Origin: Arenimonas daejeonensis
GTDB lineage: Bacteria > Pseudomonadota > Gammaproteobacteria > Xanthomonadales > Xanthomonadaceae
DNA: 64,000 nucleotides
Direction of reading: 5' to 3'
Assembly (NCBI RefSeq): GCF_007993735.1
Contig: NZ_CP042453.1
Location: forward strand, 2,728,001-2,792,000
Both the position numbers and the translations under genes were made by a program. The notes beneath the pieces were generated by a model that saw only the letters and a list, made by a program, of their open reading frames with translations, was not told the origin of the DNA and did not search any database. Of this stretch, positions 1 to 12,759 are shown piece by piece. Numbering within the stretch: the stretch's first letter is position 1; each line of letters starts with the position of its first letter.

Positions 1-1
1 G

Positions 2-799
2 TCCGGCGCCGCGGCCATCTTCGGCCTGTTCTGGCTGGTCTGGATCCTGTGGACCACGTTCACCAAGGGCGTGGACGCGATGAGCCTGCAGCTGTTCACC
101 GAGATGACTCCGCCCCCGGGCCAGGACACCGGCGGCCTGCTCAATGCCATCGTCGGCAGCCTGCTGATCAGCGCTCTGGCCGTGCTGCTGGGCGCGCCGA
201 TCGGCGTGGCCGCGGGAACCTACCTGGCCGAATACGTCAACCACCGCGTGCTGGGCGAGGTGATCCGCTTCGTCAACGACATCCTGCTGTCGGCGCCGTC
301 GATCGTGCTGGGCCTGTTCGTGTACACCCTGGTGGTGCGGACCACCGGCGGATTCTCGGGATTCGCAGGTGCCATCGCCCTGGCGTTCATCGTGCTGCCT
401 GTGGTGGTGCGCACCACTGACGAGATGCTGCAGCTGGTGCCGACCCAGATGCGCGAAGCGGCCCTGTCGCTGGGCATCCCGCAGTGGAAGGTCACCACCC
501 AGATCCTCTACCGCGCCGCCGCACCCGGCATCCTGACCGGCGTGCTGCTGGCGCTGGCGCGCATCAGCGGCGAAACCGCGCCGCTGCTGTTCACCGCCTT
601 CAACAACCAGTACTGGAACACGGACATGACGGCGGCGGTGCCCAACCTGCCGGTCACCATCTTCCAGTTCGCGCTCAGCCCGTTCGAATACTGGAACCAG
701 CTGGCCTGGGCCGGCGCCTTCCTGATCACGGTGTTCGTGCTGCTGGTCAGCATCACCGCCCGCTTTTTCCTGCTTCGCAAGAAGATGAGCCATGACTAA
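2..799 (+). CDS. pstA: Phosphate ABC transporter permease PstA (5' end outside window)
   Basis: Inner-membrane permease of the high-affinity phosphate importer PstSCAB. The reading frame is open from the first bases of the window, so the N-terminus is missing. About 265 residues remain, with several hydrophobic spans and the coupling-loop region near the stretch 'MREAALSLG' that docks onto the ATPase in this permease family. The stop codon overlaps the start of pstB by 8 bases, indicating translational coupling. Order pstA-pstB-phoU is the usual Pho-regulon arrangement; any Pho box would lie upstream of the window. Confidence 0.95.
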   Translation, partial: SGAAAIFGLFWLVWILWTTFTKGVDAMSLQLFTEMTPPPGQDTGGLLNAIVGSLLISALAVLLGAPIGVAAGTYLAEYVNHRVLGEVIRFVNDILLSAPSIVLGLFVYTLVVRTTGGFSGFAGAIALAFIVLPVVVRTTDEMLQLVPTQMREAALSLGIPQWKVTTQILYRAAAPGILTGVLLALARISGETAPLLFTAFNNQYWNTDMTAAVPNLPVTIFQFALSPFEYWNQLAWAGAFLITVFVLLVSITARFFLLRKKMSHD

Positions 800-1610
800 C
801 GCCCATTCGATCGCCATCAACACGGCCGTTCCGGTCGCCGCCGAACTGTCGCCGCGCTCGGCGAAGCTGTCGGCGCGCAACCTCGCCTTCCATTACGGCG
901 ATTTCACCGCGCTCAAGGAAATCAACCTCGACGTTCCCGAGAAGCGCGTCACCGCGCTGATCGGCCCGTCCGGCTGCGGCAAGTCCACGCTGCTGCGCAT
1001 CTTCAACCGCATCTACTCGATCTACCCGGGCCAGCGCGCCAGCGGCGAGGTGATCCTGGACGGCGAGAATATCCTCGACCCGAAGTACCCGCTCAACAAG
1101 CTGCGCAGCAAGATCGGCATGGTGTTCCAGAAGCCGGTTCCGTTCCCGATGTCCATCTACGACAACATCGCCTACGGCATCGGCCACTACGAGAAGCTGT
1201 CGCGTTCGGCGATGGACGACCGCGTGGAAGAGGCGCTGCGCCAGGCGGCGCTGTGGGACGAGGTCAAGGACAAGCTCAAGCAGAACGCGCTGGGCCTGTC
1301 CGGCGGCCAGCAGCAGCGCCTGTGCATCGGCCGCGCGGTGGCGCTCAAGCCCGAGGTGATCCTGTTCGACGAGCCGACCTCGGCGCTGGACCCGATCGCC
1401 ACCGGCAAGATCGAGCAGCTGATCGCCGAGCTCAAGCAGCACTTCACGATCCTGATCGTCACCCACAACATGCAGCAGGCGGCGCGCTGCTCGGACTACA
1501 CGGCCTTCATGTACCTGGGCGAACTGGTCGAGCACGGCGTCACGTCCACCATCTTCACCAAGCCGACCAAGCAGCAGACCGAAGACTACATCACCGGCCG
1601 TTTCGGCTGA
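792..1610 (+). CDS. pstB: Phosphate ABC transporter ATP-binding protein PstB
   Basis: Cytoplasmic ATPase that powers phosphate import through PstC/PstA. The 272-residue protein has a Walker A motif GPSGCGKST (residues 58-66), the ABC signature LSGGQQQR (about 169-176) and Walker B VILFDEP (about 189-195). The N-terminal 25-30 residues are a poorly conserved extension, so a later start is possible, but the ATG overlapping the pstA stop fits coupling. phoU follows after 15 bases. Confidence 0.97.
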   Translation: MTNAHSIAINTAVPVAAELSPRSAKLSARNLAFHYGDFTALKEINLDVPEKRVTALIGPSGCGKSTLLRIFNRIYSIYPGQRASGEVILDGENILDPKYPLNKLRSKIGMVFQKPVPFPMSIYDNIAYGIGHYEKLSRSAMDDRVEEALRQAALWDEVKDKLKQNALGLSGGQQQRLCIGRAVALKPEVILFDEPTSALDPIATGKIEQLIAELKQHFTILIVTHNMQQAARCSDYTAFMYLGELVEHGVTSTIFTKPTKQQTEDYITGRFG

Positions 1611-1625
1611 GCACAGGACGCGACC

Positions 1626-2350
1626 ATGAGCCCCACCTCCAACGACCACATCGTCAAGAGCTACGACAGCGAGCTCAAGCGCCTGGACGGCGAGATCCAG
1701 CGCATGGGCGGGATCGCCATCGCCCAGCTCGACGCCGCCATCGACGTGCTGCAGCGCCGGGACAGCCAGGCGGCCATGCGGGTGGTGGCCAACGACGAGG
1801 CCATCGACACGCTGGAGCACGAGGTCAGCCACGACGTGCTGCGCCTGCTGGCGCTGCGCCAGCCGATGGCGCGCGACCTGCGCGAGGTCTATGCGGCGCT
1901 GCGCATCTCGTCTGACATCGAGCGCATCGGCGACTACGCGGCGAACGTCGCCAAGCGTTCGATCGTGCTCAACCAGACGGCGCCGGTCTCGGCGGCGCGC
2001 GGGTTGCCGGCGCTTGCCAAACTCGCCAACACGCTGGTGCGCGAGGCGCTGGAGGCCTACACCGCCCGCGACGCCGACCGCGCCATGGCGGTGCGCAGCC
2101 GCGACGCCGAACTCGACGCCGAATACACCGGCCTGTTCCGCGAGCTGCTGACCTACATGGCCGAGGACCCGCGCCAGATCACGGCCTGCACGCACCTGCT
2201 GTTCATGGCCAAGAACATCGAGCGCATCGGCGACCACGCCACCAACATCGCCGAGAACACCTGGTTCTGGTGCACGGCGAGCAGCCCGAAGGCGAGCGCG
2301 AAAACGCGACCTCACCAGCCAGTGACACGCTTGCGCTGTTGCGCAAGTAG
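1626..2350 (+). CDS. phoU: Phosphate signalling protein PhoU (frame broken near the 3' end)
   Basis: Negative regulator linking Pst transport to the PhoR/PhoB two-component system. Two PhoU helical repeats are visible, with the family motif 'ERIGDYAANVA' in the first and 'ERIGDHATNIAE' in the second. At about 2270 the frame shifts: 'ttctggtg' appears to lack one base. With it restored, the protein continues '...VHGEQPEGERE...' and stops at the TAG at 2348-2350, giving 241 residues, normal for PhoU. Uncorrected, the frame runs on through the intergenic repeats to 2891, which is not a credible protein. An indel error is the likeliest cause. Confidence 0.9.
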
Positions 2351-2378
2351 ATCCATCGCGCGGGGGCAGGTGTTCGAG

Positions 2379-2534
2379 TGTGTGCCGGGATCGTTCGAGG
2401 CGATAGGCCGCCGCACGAGGAAACTTTCCGGGACACGCCGCAAGTACGTCCCTGTAGGCTCTTCAGCGACGTCCATGTCGCTGAAGGTCCGGAAAAGTTC
2501 CCTCGCACGACGGCCTGTGGTCGATCTGGTCCGG
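2379..2534 (-). repeat. Structured intergenic repeat, copy B (minus orientation)
   Basis: Read on the minus strand: a 23-nt arm (2487-2509), an inner hairpin with a 10-bp stem and 6-nt loop ATGGAC (2461-2486), a 26-nt linker (2435-2460), then the second 23-nt arm (2412-2434). The outer arms pair with four G-U wobbles and one C-C mismatch. Homology to copy A at 2583-2739 extends beyond both arms; for example, both carry GGCGGCCTATCGCC after the second arm. Confidence 0.8.
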
Positions 2535-2582
2535 ACTGTCGAACTCGAAGAGCCTCGCGAGCCCATGCCCCAGATCGGCATC

Positions 2583-2739
2583 CCGGCCCTGACGGTCCGC
2601 AGGTCGTCGTGCGTGAGGTCTTTTTCCGCGGCTTCGAAAACATGGACGTTTTCGAAGAGCCTCCATGGATGGATTCACGGCGTCCGCGGAAAAAGACCTC
2701 ACGTACGGCGGCCTATCGCCACGAACGAGCCCGGCACAG
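2583..2739 (+). repeat. Structured intergenic repeat, copy A (plus orientation)
   Basis: Same architecture as copy B in opposite orientation: arm 2609-2631, inner hairpin 2632-2657 (stem CTTCGAAAAC, loop ATGGAC), linker 2658-2683, arm 2684-2706. The outer arms pair over 23 bp with one G-U wobble. Compared with copy B, four inner-stem pairs have changed on both sides while the loop is identical. Short ORFs run through it but look like by-products. The rest of 2351-2830 holds no gene. Confidence 0.8.
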
Positions 2740-2849
2740 CCACCCCGGCACCAATATTCTTGCGCAGCAATGACTTAGCTACGGCAGGCCAGGAAGGCAG
2801 GGACACCCGCGACCGGCAGGGCTGGGGTAGAATGCGCGGGCTCGATGCG

Positions 2850-3022
2850 TGGTGCGGGAGAGGCTGGCCAAGGCCAGCGCCGAAGGCGTAACGCCCGTAA
2901 TCGCTCAGGACCCGGAACCGTACCGCGCGAGCAACTCTGGAGAGACCGGTTCATTCCGGCGCCGAAGGGGCATGGGACCGCAGGGAACGCGGCCCAAAAC
3001 TCTCAGGCAAAAGGACAGAGGG
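2850..3022 (+). promoter_or_regulatory. Tandem glycine riboswitch
   Basis: Two glycine aptamers sit just upstream of gcvP. Aptamer 1 (about 2853-2927) has GGGAGAG, GCCGAAGG and CTCAGG. Aptamer 2 (about 2935-3020) has GGAGAG, GCCGAAGG, CTCTCAGGCAAAAGGAC, and its closing stem CTCTG (2935-2939) pairs with CAGAG (3016-3020). A TAGAAT at 2828-2833 is a plausible -10 box. After aptamer 2 a perfect 8-bp hairpin (CCGTGCAT/ATGCACGG) lies in front of the start codon and may belong to the expression platform. Glycine binding is expected to switch on glycine cleavage. Confidence 0.93.
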
Positions 3023-3069
3023 GCGCCCCGTGCATCCATGCACGGCCCTCCCCTTTGCCCGGACCGCCC

Positions 3070-5954
<2,885 letters not shown>

Positions 5955-5977
5955 TCGACCGGCGAAGACGTGTCAGG

Positions 5978-6006
5978 AAGGCCCCGCGATGCGGGGCCTT
6001 TCGTTT
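5978..6006. terminator. Terminator between gcvP and arsH
   Basis: Perfect 10-bp stem AAGGCCCCGC/GCGGGGCCTT with a 3-nt loop, followed by TTCGTTT on the plus strand. It sits between the convergent genes gcvP and arsH and could serve both. Confidence 0.85.
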
Positions 6007-6013
6007 GGGCCGG

Positions 6014-6729
6014 CTATCGCGCCACGGCACCCGAAACCGCCGCCAACTTCGCCGCCGCCGCATCGGCCTTGCGTTCGCTGTAGCGGCTGGTCAGGTAATC
6101 GCTGCGACCGCGCACCATCAGGGTGAACTTCACCAGTTCCTCCATCACGTCCACGACACGGTCGTAGTAGGCCGAGGGTTTCATGCGCCCGTCGTCGTCG
6201 AACTCCTGCCAGGCCTTGGCCACCGAGGACTGGTTCGGGATGGTGACCATGCGCATCCAGCGGCCCAGCACGCGCAGCGCGTTCACCGTATTGAACGACT
6301 GCGAACCGCCGCAGACCTGCATCACCGCCAGGGTGCGCCCCTGGGTGGGCCGCACGCCGCCCTGCTCCAGCGGCAGCCAGTCGATCTGGTTCTTGAACAC
6401 CGCGGTCAGGGTGCCGTGCCGCTCCGGGCTGACCCAGACCTGGCCTTCGGACCAAAGAGACGAAGCGCGCAGCCGCTGCACCTCCGGATGCTCGGGCGCC
6501 ACGGACCCCACCAAGGGCAATCCCGCCGGATCGAACACCCGCGTCTCGGCCCCGAAATGCCGCAGCAACCGCTCGGCTTCCAGCGCCAGCTTGCGGCTGT
6601 AGGACTCGGGCCGCAGCGAGCCGTAGAGGATCAGGATCCGCGGCGCATGGCCGGCGCCATCCATGGCCAGACCGGCCAGGCTGGGGTCTGCAGGGCGCCG
6701 GGGCTGAGGTTGGGAAGCAGGTCTGTCAT
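6014..6729 (-). CDS. arsH: Arsenical resistance protein ArsH (NADPH-dependent FMN reductase; one frame break)
   Basis: Flavoprotein that oxidises trivalent organoarsenicals and shows NADPH-FMN/quinone reductase activity in characterised members. It starts 'MTDLLPNLS' as ArsH proteins do; the flavodoxin-like core has '[19 protein letters not shown]' and '[10 protein letters not shown]'. Near 6684 one base is missing in a run of C on the coding strand (GGGG on plus); with it restored the protein has 238 residues. It is transcribed divergently from arsR, across a 91-bp region with a palindromic operator. Confidence 0.9.
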
Positions 6730-6749
6730 GAAATCGTCCCGGGAGGGCT

Positions 6750-6790
6750 GGCATACTTCGATTGTTCAAGTAATATCGAATCGAAGCCCC
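6750..6790. promoter_or_regulatory. Putative ArsR operator in the arsH-arsR divergent region
   Basis: CTTCGATT (6756-6763) and AATCGAAG (6779-6786) are perfect inverted 8-mers around an AT-rich centre (GTTCAAGTAATATCG), unlike the GC-rich surroundings. Location between divergent arsH and arsR and the symmetry fit binding of the ArsR dimer. Inferred, not shown. Confidence 0.6.
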
Positions 6791-6820
6791 CGCCGTCAAC
6801 CGGCCGCAAGGAACCCGCCC

Positions 6821-7150
6821 ATGGACGCCACCATCGCCGTCACCGCCCTGTCCGCCCTGGCCCAGCAGCACCGGCTGGCGATCTTTCGCCGCCTGGTCGA
6901 GCTCGGCCCGGCCGGCGCCTTCGCCGGCGAGATCGCCGAACACCTGGGCCTGGCCGCCAACACCCTCTCCTTCCACCTGCGCACCCTGCAGCAGGCCGGC
7001 CTGGCCGTGCCCGAACCCCAGGGCCGCAACATCCGCTACCGCGCCGACTTCGCCGCCATGCAGGGACTGGTCGATTACCTGACCGAAAATTGCTGCGGTG
7101 GCGACCGCAACGGCTGCGCGCCGGCCAAGTCCACCTCGGCCTGCTGCTGA
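6821..7150 (+). CDS. arsR: ArsR-family arsenic-responsive repressor
   Basis: Small winged-helix repressor (109 residues) that leaves DNA when As(III)/Sb(III) binds. The recognition region '[18 protein letters not shown]' around residues 47-65 is typical. The C-terminal tail carries a Cys pair (about residues 89-90), a single Cys and a terminal 'ACC', a likely thiolate metalloid-binding set as in ArsR subgroups that place sensing cysteines at the C-terminus. It leads the arsR-gapdh-arsJ operon and probably controls arsH too. Confidence 0.92.
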   Translation: MDATIAVTALSALAQQHRLAIFRRLVELGPAGAFAGEIAEHLGLAANTLSFHLRTLQQAGLAVPEPQGRNIRYRADFAAMQGLVDYLTENCCGGDRNGCAPAKSTSACC

Positions 7151-7172
7151 ACTCCACGCACGAGACCTTCCC

Positions 7173-8170
<998 letters not shown>

Positions 8171-8174
<4 letters not shown>

Positions 8175-9394
8175 CGCCGGCGGCGTCCACCGGTTCGCCG
8201 CTGACCGGCCAGTACCTGCTGGTCACCGGCAACTACTGGGCGTTCACGCTCACCGACGGCGCGTTGCGCATGCTGGTGCTGCTGCATTTCCACGAGCTCG
8301 GCTACACGCCGCTGCAGGTGGCGATGCTGTTCCTGTTCTACGAAGTGTTCGGCGTCATCACCAACCTGGTCGGCGGCTGGCTCGGCGCGCGCCTGGGCCT
8401 GAACCGCACCATGAACCTCGGTCTGTTCCTGCAGATCTGCGCGCTGGCGATGCTGGCCGTGCCGGCGGTGCTGCTGACCGTGCCCTGGGTGATGGCGGCG
8501 CAGGCGGTCAGCGGCATCGCCAAGGACCTCAACAAGATGAGCGCCAAGGGCAGCCTGAAGCTGCTGGTGCCGGGCGACCAACAAGTGCGCCTGTACCGAT
8601 GGGTCGCCGTGCTCACCGGGTCGAAGAACGCGCTCAAGGGCGTCGGCTTCTTCCTGGGAGCGCTGCTGCTGGCGGCCCTGGGCTTCGACGGCGCGGTGCT
8701 GGCGATGGCGGCGGTGCTGGCGGCGGTGTGGATCGGCAGCCTCGTTTTCCTGAAAGCCGACCTGGGCAAGGCGAAGGCCAAGCCGAAATTCCGCGAGCTG
8801 CTTTCGAAGAGCCCGGCCATCAACCGGCTGTCGGCAGCGCGGCTGTTCCTGTTCGGCGCGCGCGACGTCTGGTTCGTGGTCGCGCTGCCGGTGTTCCTGG
8901 CCGACCGGCTGGGCTGGAGCCATCCGCAGATCGGCGGTTTCCTGGCGCTGTGGATCATCGGCTACGGCTTCGTGCAGGCGGCGGCGCCGGCGCTCACCGG
9001 CCTGCGCCGCGGACCGGTGCCCGACGGCCGCACCGCCCTGCGCTGGGCGCTGCCGCTGTGTGTGCTGACCGCCGGCATCGCTCTCGCACTCGGCACGGGC
9101 TGGCCGGCGCAGACGGTGCTGATCGGCGGGCTGCTGGGCTTCGGCGTGCTGTTCGCGCTCAACTCGGCGCTGCACAGCTACCTGATCATCAGTTACGCGC
9201 GCGAAGACGGCGTGTCGCTGGACGTGGGCTTCTACTACATGGCCAATGCCATGGGCCGGCTGCTGGGTACGGTGCTGTCAGGCGCGATCTACCAGGCCCA
9301 CGGCCTGGCCGCCTGCCTGTGGACCTCGGCTGGACTGGTGGCCTTGGCCGCCGGGGTGTCGCGCAGTCTTCCCCGTCACGCACCGCAAACCTAA
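8171..9394 (+). CDS. arsJ: Organoarsenical efflux MFS transporter ArsJ
   Basis: Major-facilitator protein of 407 residues, about 12 membrane segments, with the ArsJ-like start '[22 protein letters not shown]' region. It is expected to export 1-arseno-3-phosphoglycerate produced by the preceding GAPDH; the product then breaks down to arsenate outside. The GTG start overlaps the gapdh stop by 4 bases, so the two are coupled. Confidence 0.93.
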
Positions 9395-9514
9395 ACGCGA
9401 ACTGAATCCTGCGGCCCGCCGCGCGAATCCTTCGCCCCGGCGCAGGGCTCTTTCCACCGTGTGACAGCAGCGACGATCCGGTCCATGCTGAGCAACGCGG
9501 AGGACGCCCGACCC

Positions 9515-10030
9515 ATGCAAACCCTGGCCTGGACCCACGACCTGGAAGCCGCCCGTGCCGGCGACCGCCCGGCGCTGGAGCGCGTGCTCAGCCGGTCGCG
9601 CCAGGACCTGCGCCGTTACGCCGAGCACCACTGCGTGGTCAACGATGCCGAGGACGCCGTGCAGGAAGCCCTGTTCACCGCCTCGCGCCGGCTCACCGAC
9701 CTGCGCCAGCTGGAATGTTTCGCCTCCTGGCTGTTCCGCATCGTCAAACGCGAATGCAACCGGCTCAAGCGCGGCCTGCGCGGCCTGCGCCAGGAACCGA
9801 TCACCGAGGACATCGCCGCCGCCTGCACGCTGCATCAACAGGGCCTGGCGCAGGACCTGGCGGCCGCGCTGGAATCGCTGCCCGCCCACTACCGGGAGAT
9901 CGTGCTGCTGCGCGACCTCGAAGGCCTGACCATCGAGGAACTTTCCGACCGCCTGGGCCTGACCCGCGAAGCCACCAAGGCGCGACTGCACCGGGCGCGC
10001 TCACTGGCCCGTGAATACCTGAAAGACTGA
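9515..10030 (+). CDS. ECF-like RNA polymerase sigma factor of the Hvf/bufferin operon
   Basis: Sigma-70 family protein (171 residues from this start) with region 2 ('AEDAVQEALFTASRRL', 'CFASWLFRIVKREC') and a region 4 helix-turn-helix ('LTIEELSDRLGLTREATKARLHRAR'). I chose the ATG at 9515 because GGAGG lies at 9499-9503; GTG 9461 and ATG 9485 are in frame upstream. No anti-sigma gene is adjacent. It sits 41 bases before the EGKCG precursor gene and probably directs transcription of the operon, perhaps including its own. The target promoter was not identified with confidence. Confidence 0.88.
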   Translation: MQTLAWTHDLEAARAGDRPALERVLSRSRQDLRRYAEHHCVVNDAEDAVQEALFTASRRLTDLRQLECFASWLFRIVKRECNRLKRGLRGLRQEPITEDIAAACTLHQQGLAQDLAAALESLPAHYREIVLLRDLEGLTIEELSDRLGLTREATKARLHRARSLAREYLKD

Positions 10031-10071
10031 CTTTTCCCGCGGGTTCGCCCGCACCATCCCAAGAGAGAGAG

Positions 10072-10455
10072 ATGACCATGTCCAAGAAGACCCTGAAACC
10101 CGTGGTACTGGCCGCCGGCGCCGTGATGCTCGGCAGCATGGCCCTGGCCAACTCCGCGTTCGCCATGAGCAGCCTGGCCCAGGGCTACCAGGTCGCCGGC
10201 AGCGAAGCCGCGACCGACGACAGCAAGGCCGAGGAAGGCAAGTGCGGTGAAGGCAAATGTGGCGAGGGCAAGTGCGGCGACGACAAGGCCGGCCACGAGG
10301 GCAAGTGCGGCGAAGGCAAGTGTGGTGAAGGCAAGTGCGGCGGTGACAAGAAGGCCGAAGGTGAAGGCAAGTGCGGTGAAGGCAAGTGCGGCGACGACAA
10401 GAAGGCCGAGGGCGAGGGCAAGTGCGGCGAAGGCAAGTGCGGCGGCAACGGCTGA
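10072..10455 (+). CDS. HvfA-type (bufferin-like) RiPP metallophore precursor with ten EGKCG motifs
   Basis: Secreted precursor of 127 residues. An N-terminal signal peptide (to about residue 31, '...ANSAFA') is followed by a short spacer. Residues about 54-124 hold EGKCG ten times, in blocks of 3, 3, 2 and 2 separated by acidic/lysine linkers (DDKAGH, GDKKAEG, DDKKAEG). All ten cysteines lie in EGKCG. In characterised homologues an MNIO enzyme converts such cysteines to oxazolone/thioamide or thiooxazole groups that bind copper. A purine-rich ribosome-binding site (AAGAGAGAGAG) precedes the ATG. The maturase gene starts within a few bases of the stop. Confidence 0.92.
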   Translation: MTMSKKTLKPVVLAAGAVMLGSMALANSAFAMSSLAQGYQVAGSEAATDDSKAEEGKCGEGKCGEGKCGDDKAGHEGKCGEGKCGEGKCGGDKKAEGEGKCGEGKCGDDKKAEGEGKCGEGKCGGNG

Positions 10456-10488
10456 TCGCGCGATGACGGCCATCCGACCCCTTCCCCG

Positions 10489-11318
10489 ATGGCCGCCGGC
10501 CTCGGCCTGCGGCGGGCCCTGATGGGTCCGCTGCAGGCTGCGGCGCCGGGTGATTTCGATTTATGGAATGCGCGCCGGACAACTGGATCGGCGTCGGCGG
10601 ACGCTTCGGCGAGGCATTGCGCGAACTGACGGCGAAACATCCGCTGGTCTGCCACGGCCTGTCACTTTCGCTGGGCGCGGTAGAACCTTTCGACCAGACC
10701 TACCTGCTGAAGCTGCGGCGTTTCCTCGACGAACACCGCGTGCCGGTCTTCAGCGAGCACCTGTCCTACTGCAGCGACGACGGCCAGCTGTACGACCTGA
10801 TGCCGATCCCGTTCACCGAAGAGGCCGTACATCACGTCGCCGGCCGCATCCGCGAGGTGCAGGACGCCCTGGGGCGCCGCATCGCCGTGGAGAACGTCTC
10901 CTACTACGCCGCGCCCTACCAGGCGATGCCGGAAATCGACTTCCTGAATGCGGTGCTGGCCGAGGCCGACTGCGACCTGCTGCTGGACGTCAACAACGTC
11001 TTCGTCAACGCGATCAACCACCGCTACGACGCCCACGAATTCCTGCGCCGCATTCCCGGCGAACGCATCGCCTATTTCCATGTCGCCGGCCACTACGACG
11101 AAGCCGAGGACCTGAAGGTGGACACCCACGGTGCCGCCGTGAAGCCCGACGTGTTCGCCCTGCTGGACGAGGCCTGCCGCCTGTTCGGCCCGCGCCCGGC
11201 CCTGCTCGAGCGCGACTTCAACTTCCCGCCCTATGCCGAGCTGGTCGCGGAAGTGGCGGCCATGCGCGCCGTGCTCGCACGGCATGCCCCGGCCGAGGTC
11301 CGCCATGCCCGCGCCTGA
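10489..11318 (+). CDS. HvfB-family MNIO (DUF692) RiPP maturase (frame break near the start)
   Basis: Multinuclear non-haem iron oxidative enzyme expected to modify EGKCG cysteines of the preceding peptide. Conserved metal-site stretches are present: '[11 protein letters not shown]', 'ENVSYYA', '[12 protein letters not shown]', 'HVAGHY', 'DTHG' and 'LERDFNFPP'. The N-terminal '[10 protein letters not shown]...GDFDF' is in a different frame: at about 10561 a T seems missing ('gatttatgg' for 'gattttatgg'). An ATG at 10463, 8 bases after the precursor stop, would be the natural coupled start if one C is also missing near 10487. Either way the length is about 276-285 residues, as expected. Confidence 0.9.
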
Positions 11319-12069
11319 GAGCCTGCGCGCGCAGCAGTTCGAACTGGCCGCGTACATCCGCGACCCCGACGGCGCGGTGCCGCCGCCTGGCATCGAGGCG
11401 CGACGCCTGGCCATCTACCGCGACCTGTTCTTCAACAGTCTGCAGGGATTGCTGGCCGGGAATTTCCCGGTCATCCGCAGGATCCTCGGCACCGACGGCT
11501 GGCAGGAGCTGGTGCGGGACTTCTATCGCGAATTCCGCTGCAGCACGCCGTTTTTCCCCGAGCTGCCCCGCGAGTTCATCCAGTACCTGCTGTTGCGCAC
11601 CGAGGAAGACCGCGGCGATGCGCCCTGGCTGCCGGAGCTGGCGCATTACGAATGGGCCGAGCTGGCGCTGGACCTGAGCGAGGCCGATCCGGCCGACGAA
11701 CCGCACGATCCCGCGGGCGACCTGCTCGCCGGCGTGCCGCTGCCTTCGCCGCTGGCCTGGCCGCTGGCGTATTCGTGGCCGGTGCATCGGCTGTCGCCGG
11801 AGTTCCAGCCTGCGTCGATGCCGGATACGCCAACCTTCCTGCTGGTGCAGCGTGACGCCAGCCACAAAGTGCGATTCAGCGAACTCAGTGCCCTCACCTT
11901 CCGGCTGCTGCAGCGGCTGTCGGAACAGCCCGATCTCACCGGCCGCGAACAGCTGCTGGCGCTCGCGGCCGAAGCCCAGTCAGCGGACCCGGAGGCGTTC
12001 GTCTTGCCGGGCCGCGACATGTTCGATCAACTGCGTGCCGGCGGCGTGGTCCTCGGCACCCGCAACTGA
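11305..12069 (+). CDS. HvfC-family RiPP maturation partner (DUF2063)
   Basis: Protein of 254 residues with the N-terminal DUF2063 core ('[29 protein letters not shown]'), once described as DNA-binding but known as the partner of the MNIO maturase in Hvf/bufferin systems, where it likely recruits the precursor. It overlaps the maturase gene by 14 bases, consistent with a complex made together. Confidence 0.92.
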   Translation: MPAPESLRAQQFELAAYIRDPDGAVPPPGIEARRLAIYRDLFFNSLQGLLAGNFPVIRRILGTDGWQELVRDFYREFRCSTPFFPELPREFIQYLLLRTEEDRGDAPWLPELAHYEWAELALDLSEADPADEPHDPAGDLLAGVPLPSPLAWPLAYSWPVHRLSPEFQPASMPDTPTFLLVQRDASHKVRFSELSALTFRLLQRLSEQPDLTGREQLLALAAEAQSADPEAFVLPGRDMFDQLRAGGVVLGTRN

Positions 12070-12082
12070 CAACGGAGTCATC

Positions 12083-12736
12083 ATGCGAAACCACTTGAGC
12101 GAGCGCTGGATCGCGCTCACTGAACGACTGGACGGCGTCGGCGACTGGCTGGCGCCGCTGGGCCTGCGCCTGATCCTGGCCTGGGAATTCTGGGAAGCCG
12201 GCATCGAGAAATACCGCGGCGAGAACTGGTTCGGCAGCATCCAGTCCGACTTCCCCTTCCCTTTCAACCGGATGCCGCCGGACCTGAGCTGGACGATGGC
12301 GACCTGGTTCGAACTGGGCGGCGCGATCGCACTGTTGCTGGGCCTGGGCACGCGCTTCTTCGCCTTCAACCTGTTCGTGCTGACGATGGTGGCCACTGCG
12401 TCTGTGCACTGGCCGATGAACTGGCAGACGCTGCAGGACCTGGCCATGGGCTACGCGATCAGTGACAAGGGCTTCGGCAACTTCAAGCTGCCGCTGATCT
12501 TCGCGGTGATGCTGCTGCCGCTGGTGCTCAAGGGCGCGGGCAAGTTCAGCCTGGATGCGCTGATCGCCTCGCGCACCGGTGCCGGCCCGCGCCAGGTGGT
12601 GCAGGACCCGCTGGCCTGGGGTCTCGCCGGTCTGGTGGTGGGCCTGCCCTTGGCCCTGCTGCTGCCGACCCTGGGTTTGACGATCGCCATCGCCGGCGCG
12701 CTGCTGGTGGCGCTGGACCGCCTGCTGCTGGCCTGA
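12083..12736 (+). CDS. HvfX-like DoxX-family membrane protein
   Basis: Inner-membrane protein (217 residues) with DoxX-type helices and an extra C-terminal hydrophobic pair. DoxX proteins commonly close HvfABC/bufferin operons, where they are thought to take part in redox or export steps of the modified peptide; the exact role is not established. It begins 13 bases after hvfC and is the last gene of the operon. Confidence 0.88.
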   Translation: MRNHLSERWIALTERLDGVGDWLAPLGLRLILAWEFWEAGIEKYRGENWFGSIQSDFPFPFNRMPPDLSWTMATWFELGGAIALLLGLGTRFFAFNLFVLTMVATASVHWPMNWQTLQDLAMGYAISDKGFGNFKLPLIFAVMLLPLVLKGAGKFSLDALIASRTGAGPRQVVQDPLAWGLAGLVVGLPLALLLPTLGLTIAIAGALLVALDRLLLA

Positions 12737-12759
12737 GCTGCTCTGTTATCCTGCGCGGC

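Noticed and set aside
753..2315. Long open frame of 520 codons antisense to pstB/phoU
   Set aside because: High-GC antisense shadow; Arg/Val/Gly-rich composition, no motif, and the plus-strand genes are certain.
2312..2773. Short proteins encoded through the structured repeats (both contain MDV-EEP-like stretches)
   Set aside because: Similarity follows from the conserved loops of the repeat; frames are open by chance and the selection pattern is on base pairing.
9461..9514. GTG 9461 as the sigma factor start
   Set aside because: In frame but without a good ribosome-binding site; ATG 9515 has GGAGG upstream. Not excluded.
10230..10450. CRISPR-like or microsatellite repeat
   Set aside because: The short repeats are codons for EGKCG in one frame with synonymous variation; clearly a protein repeat.
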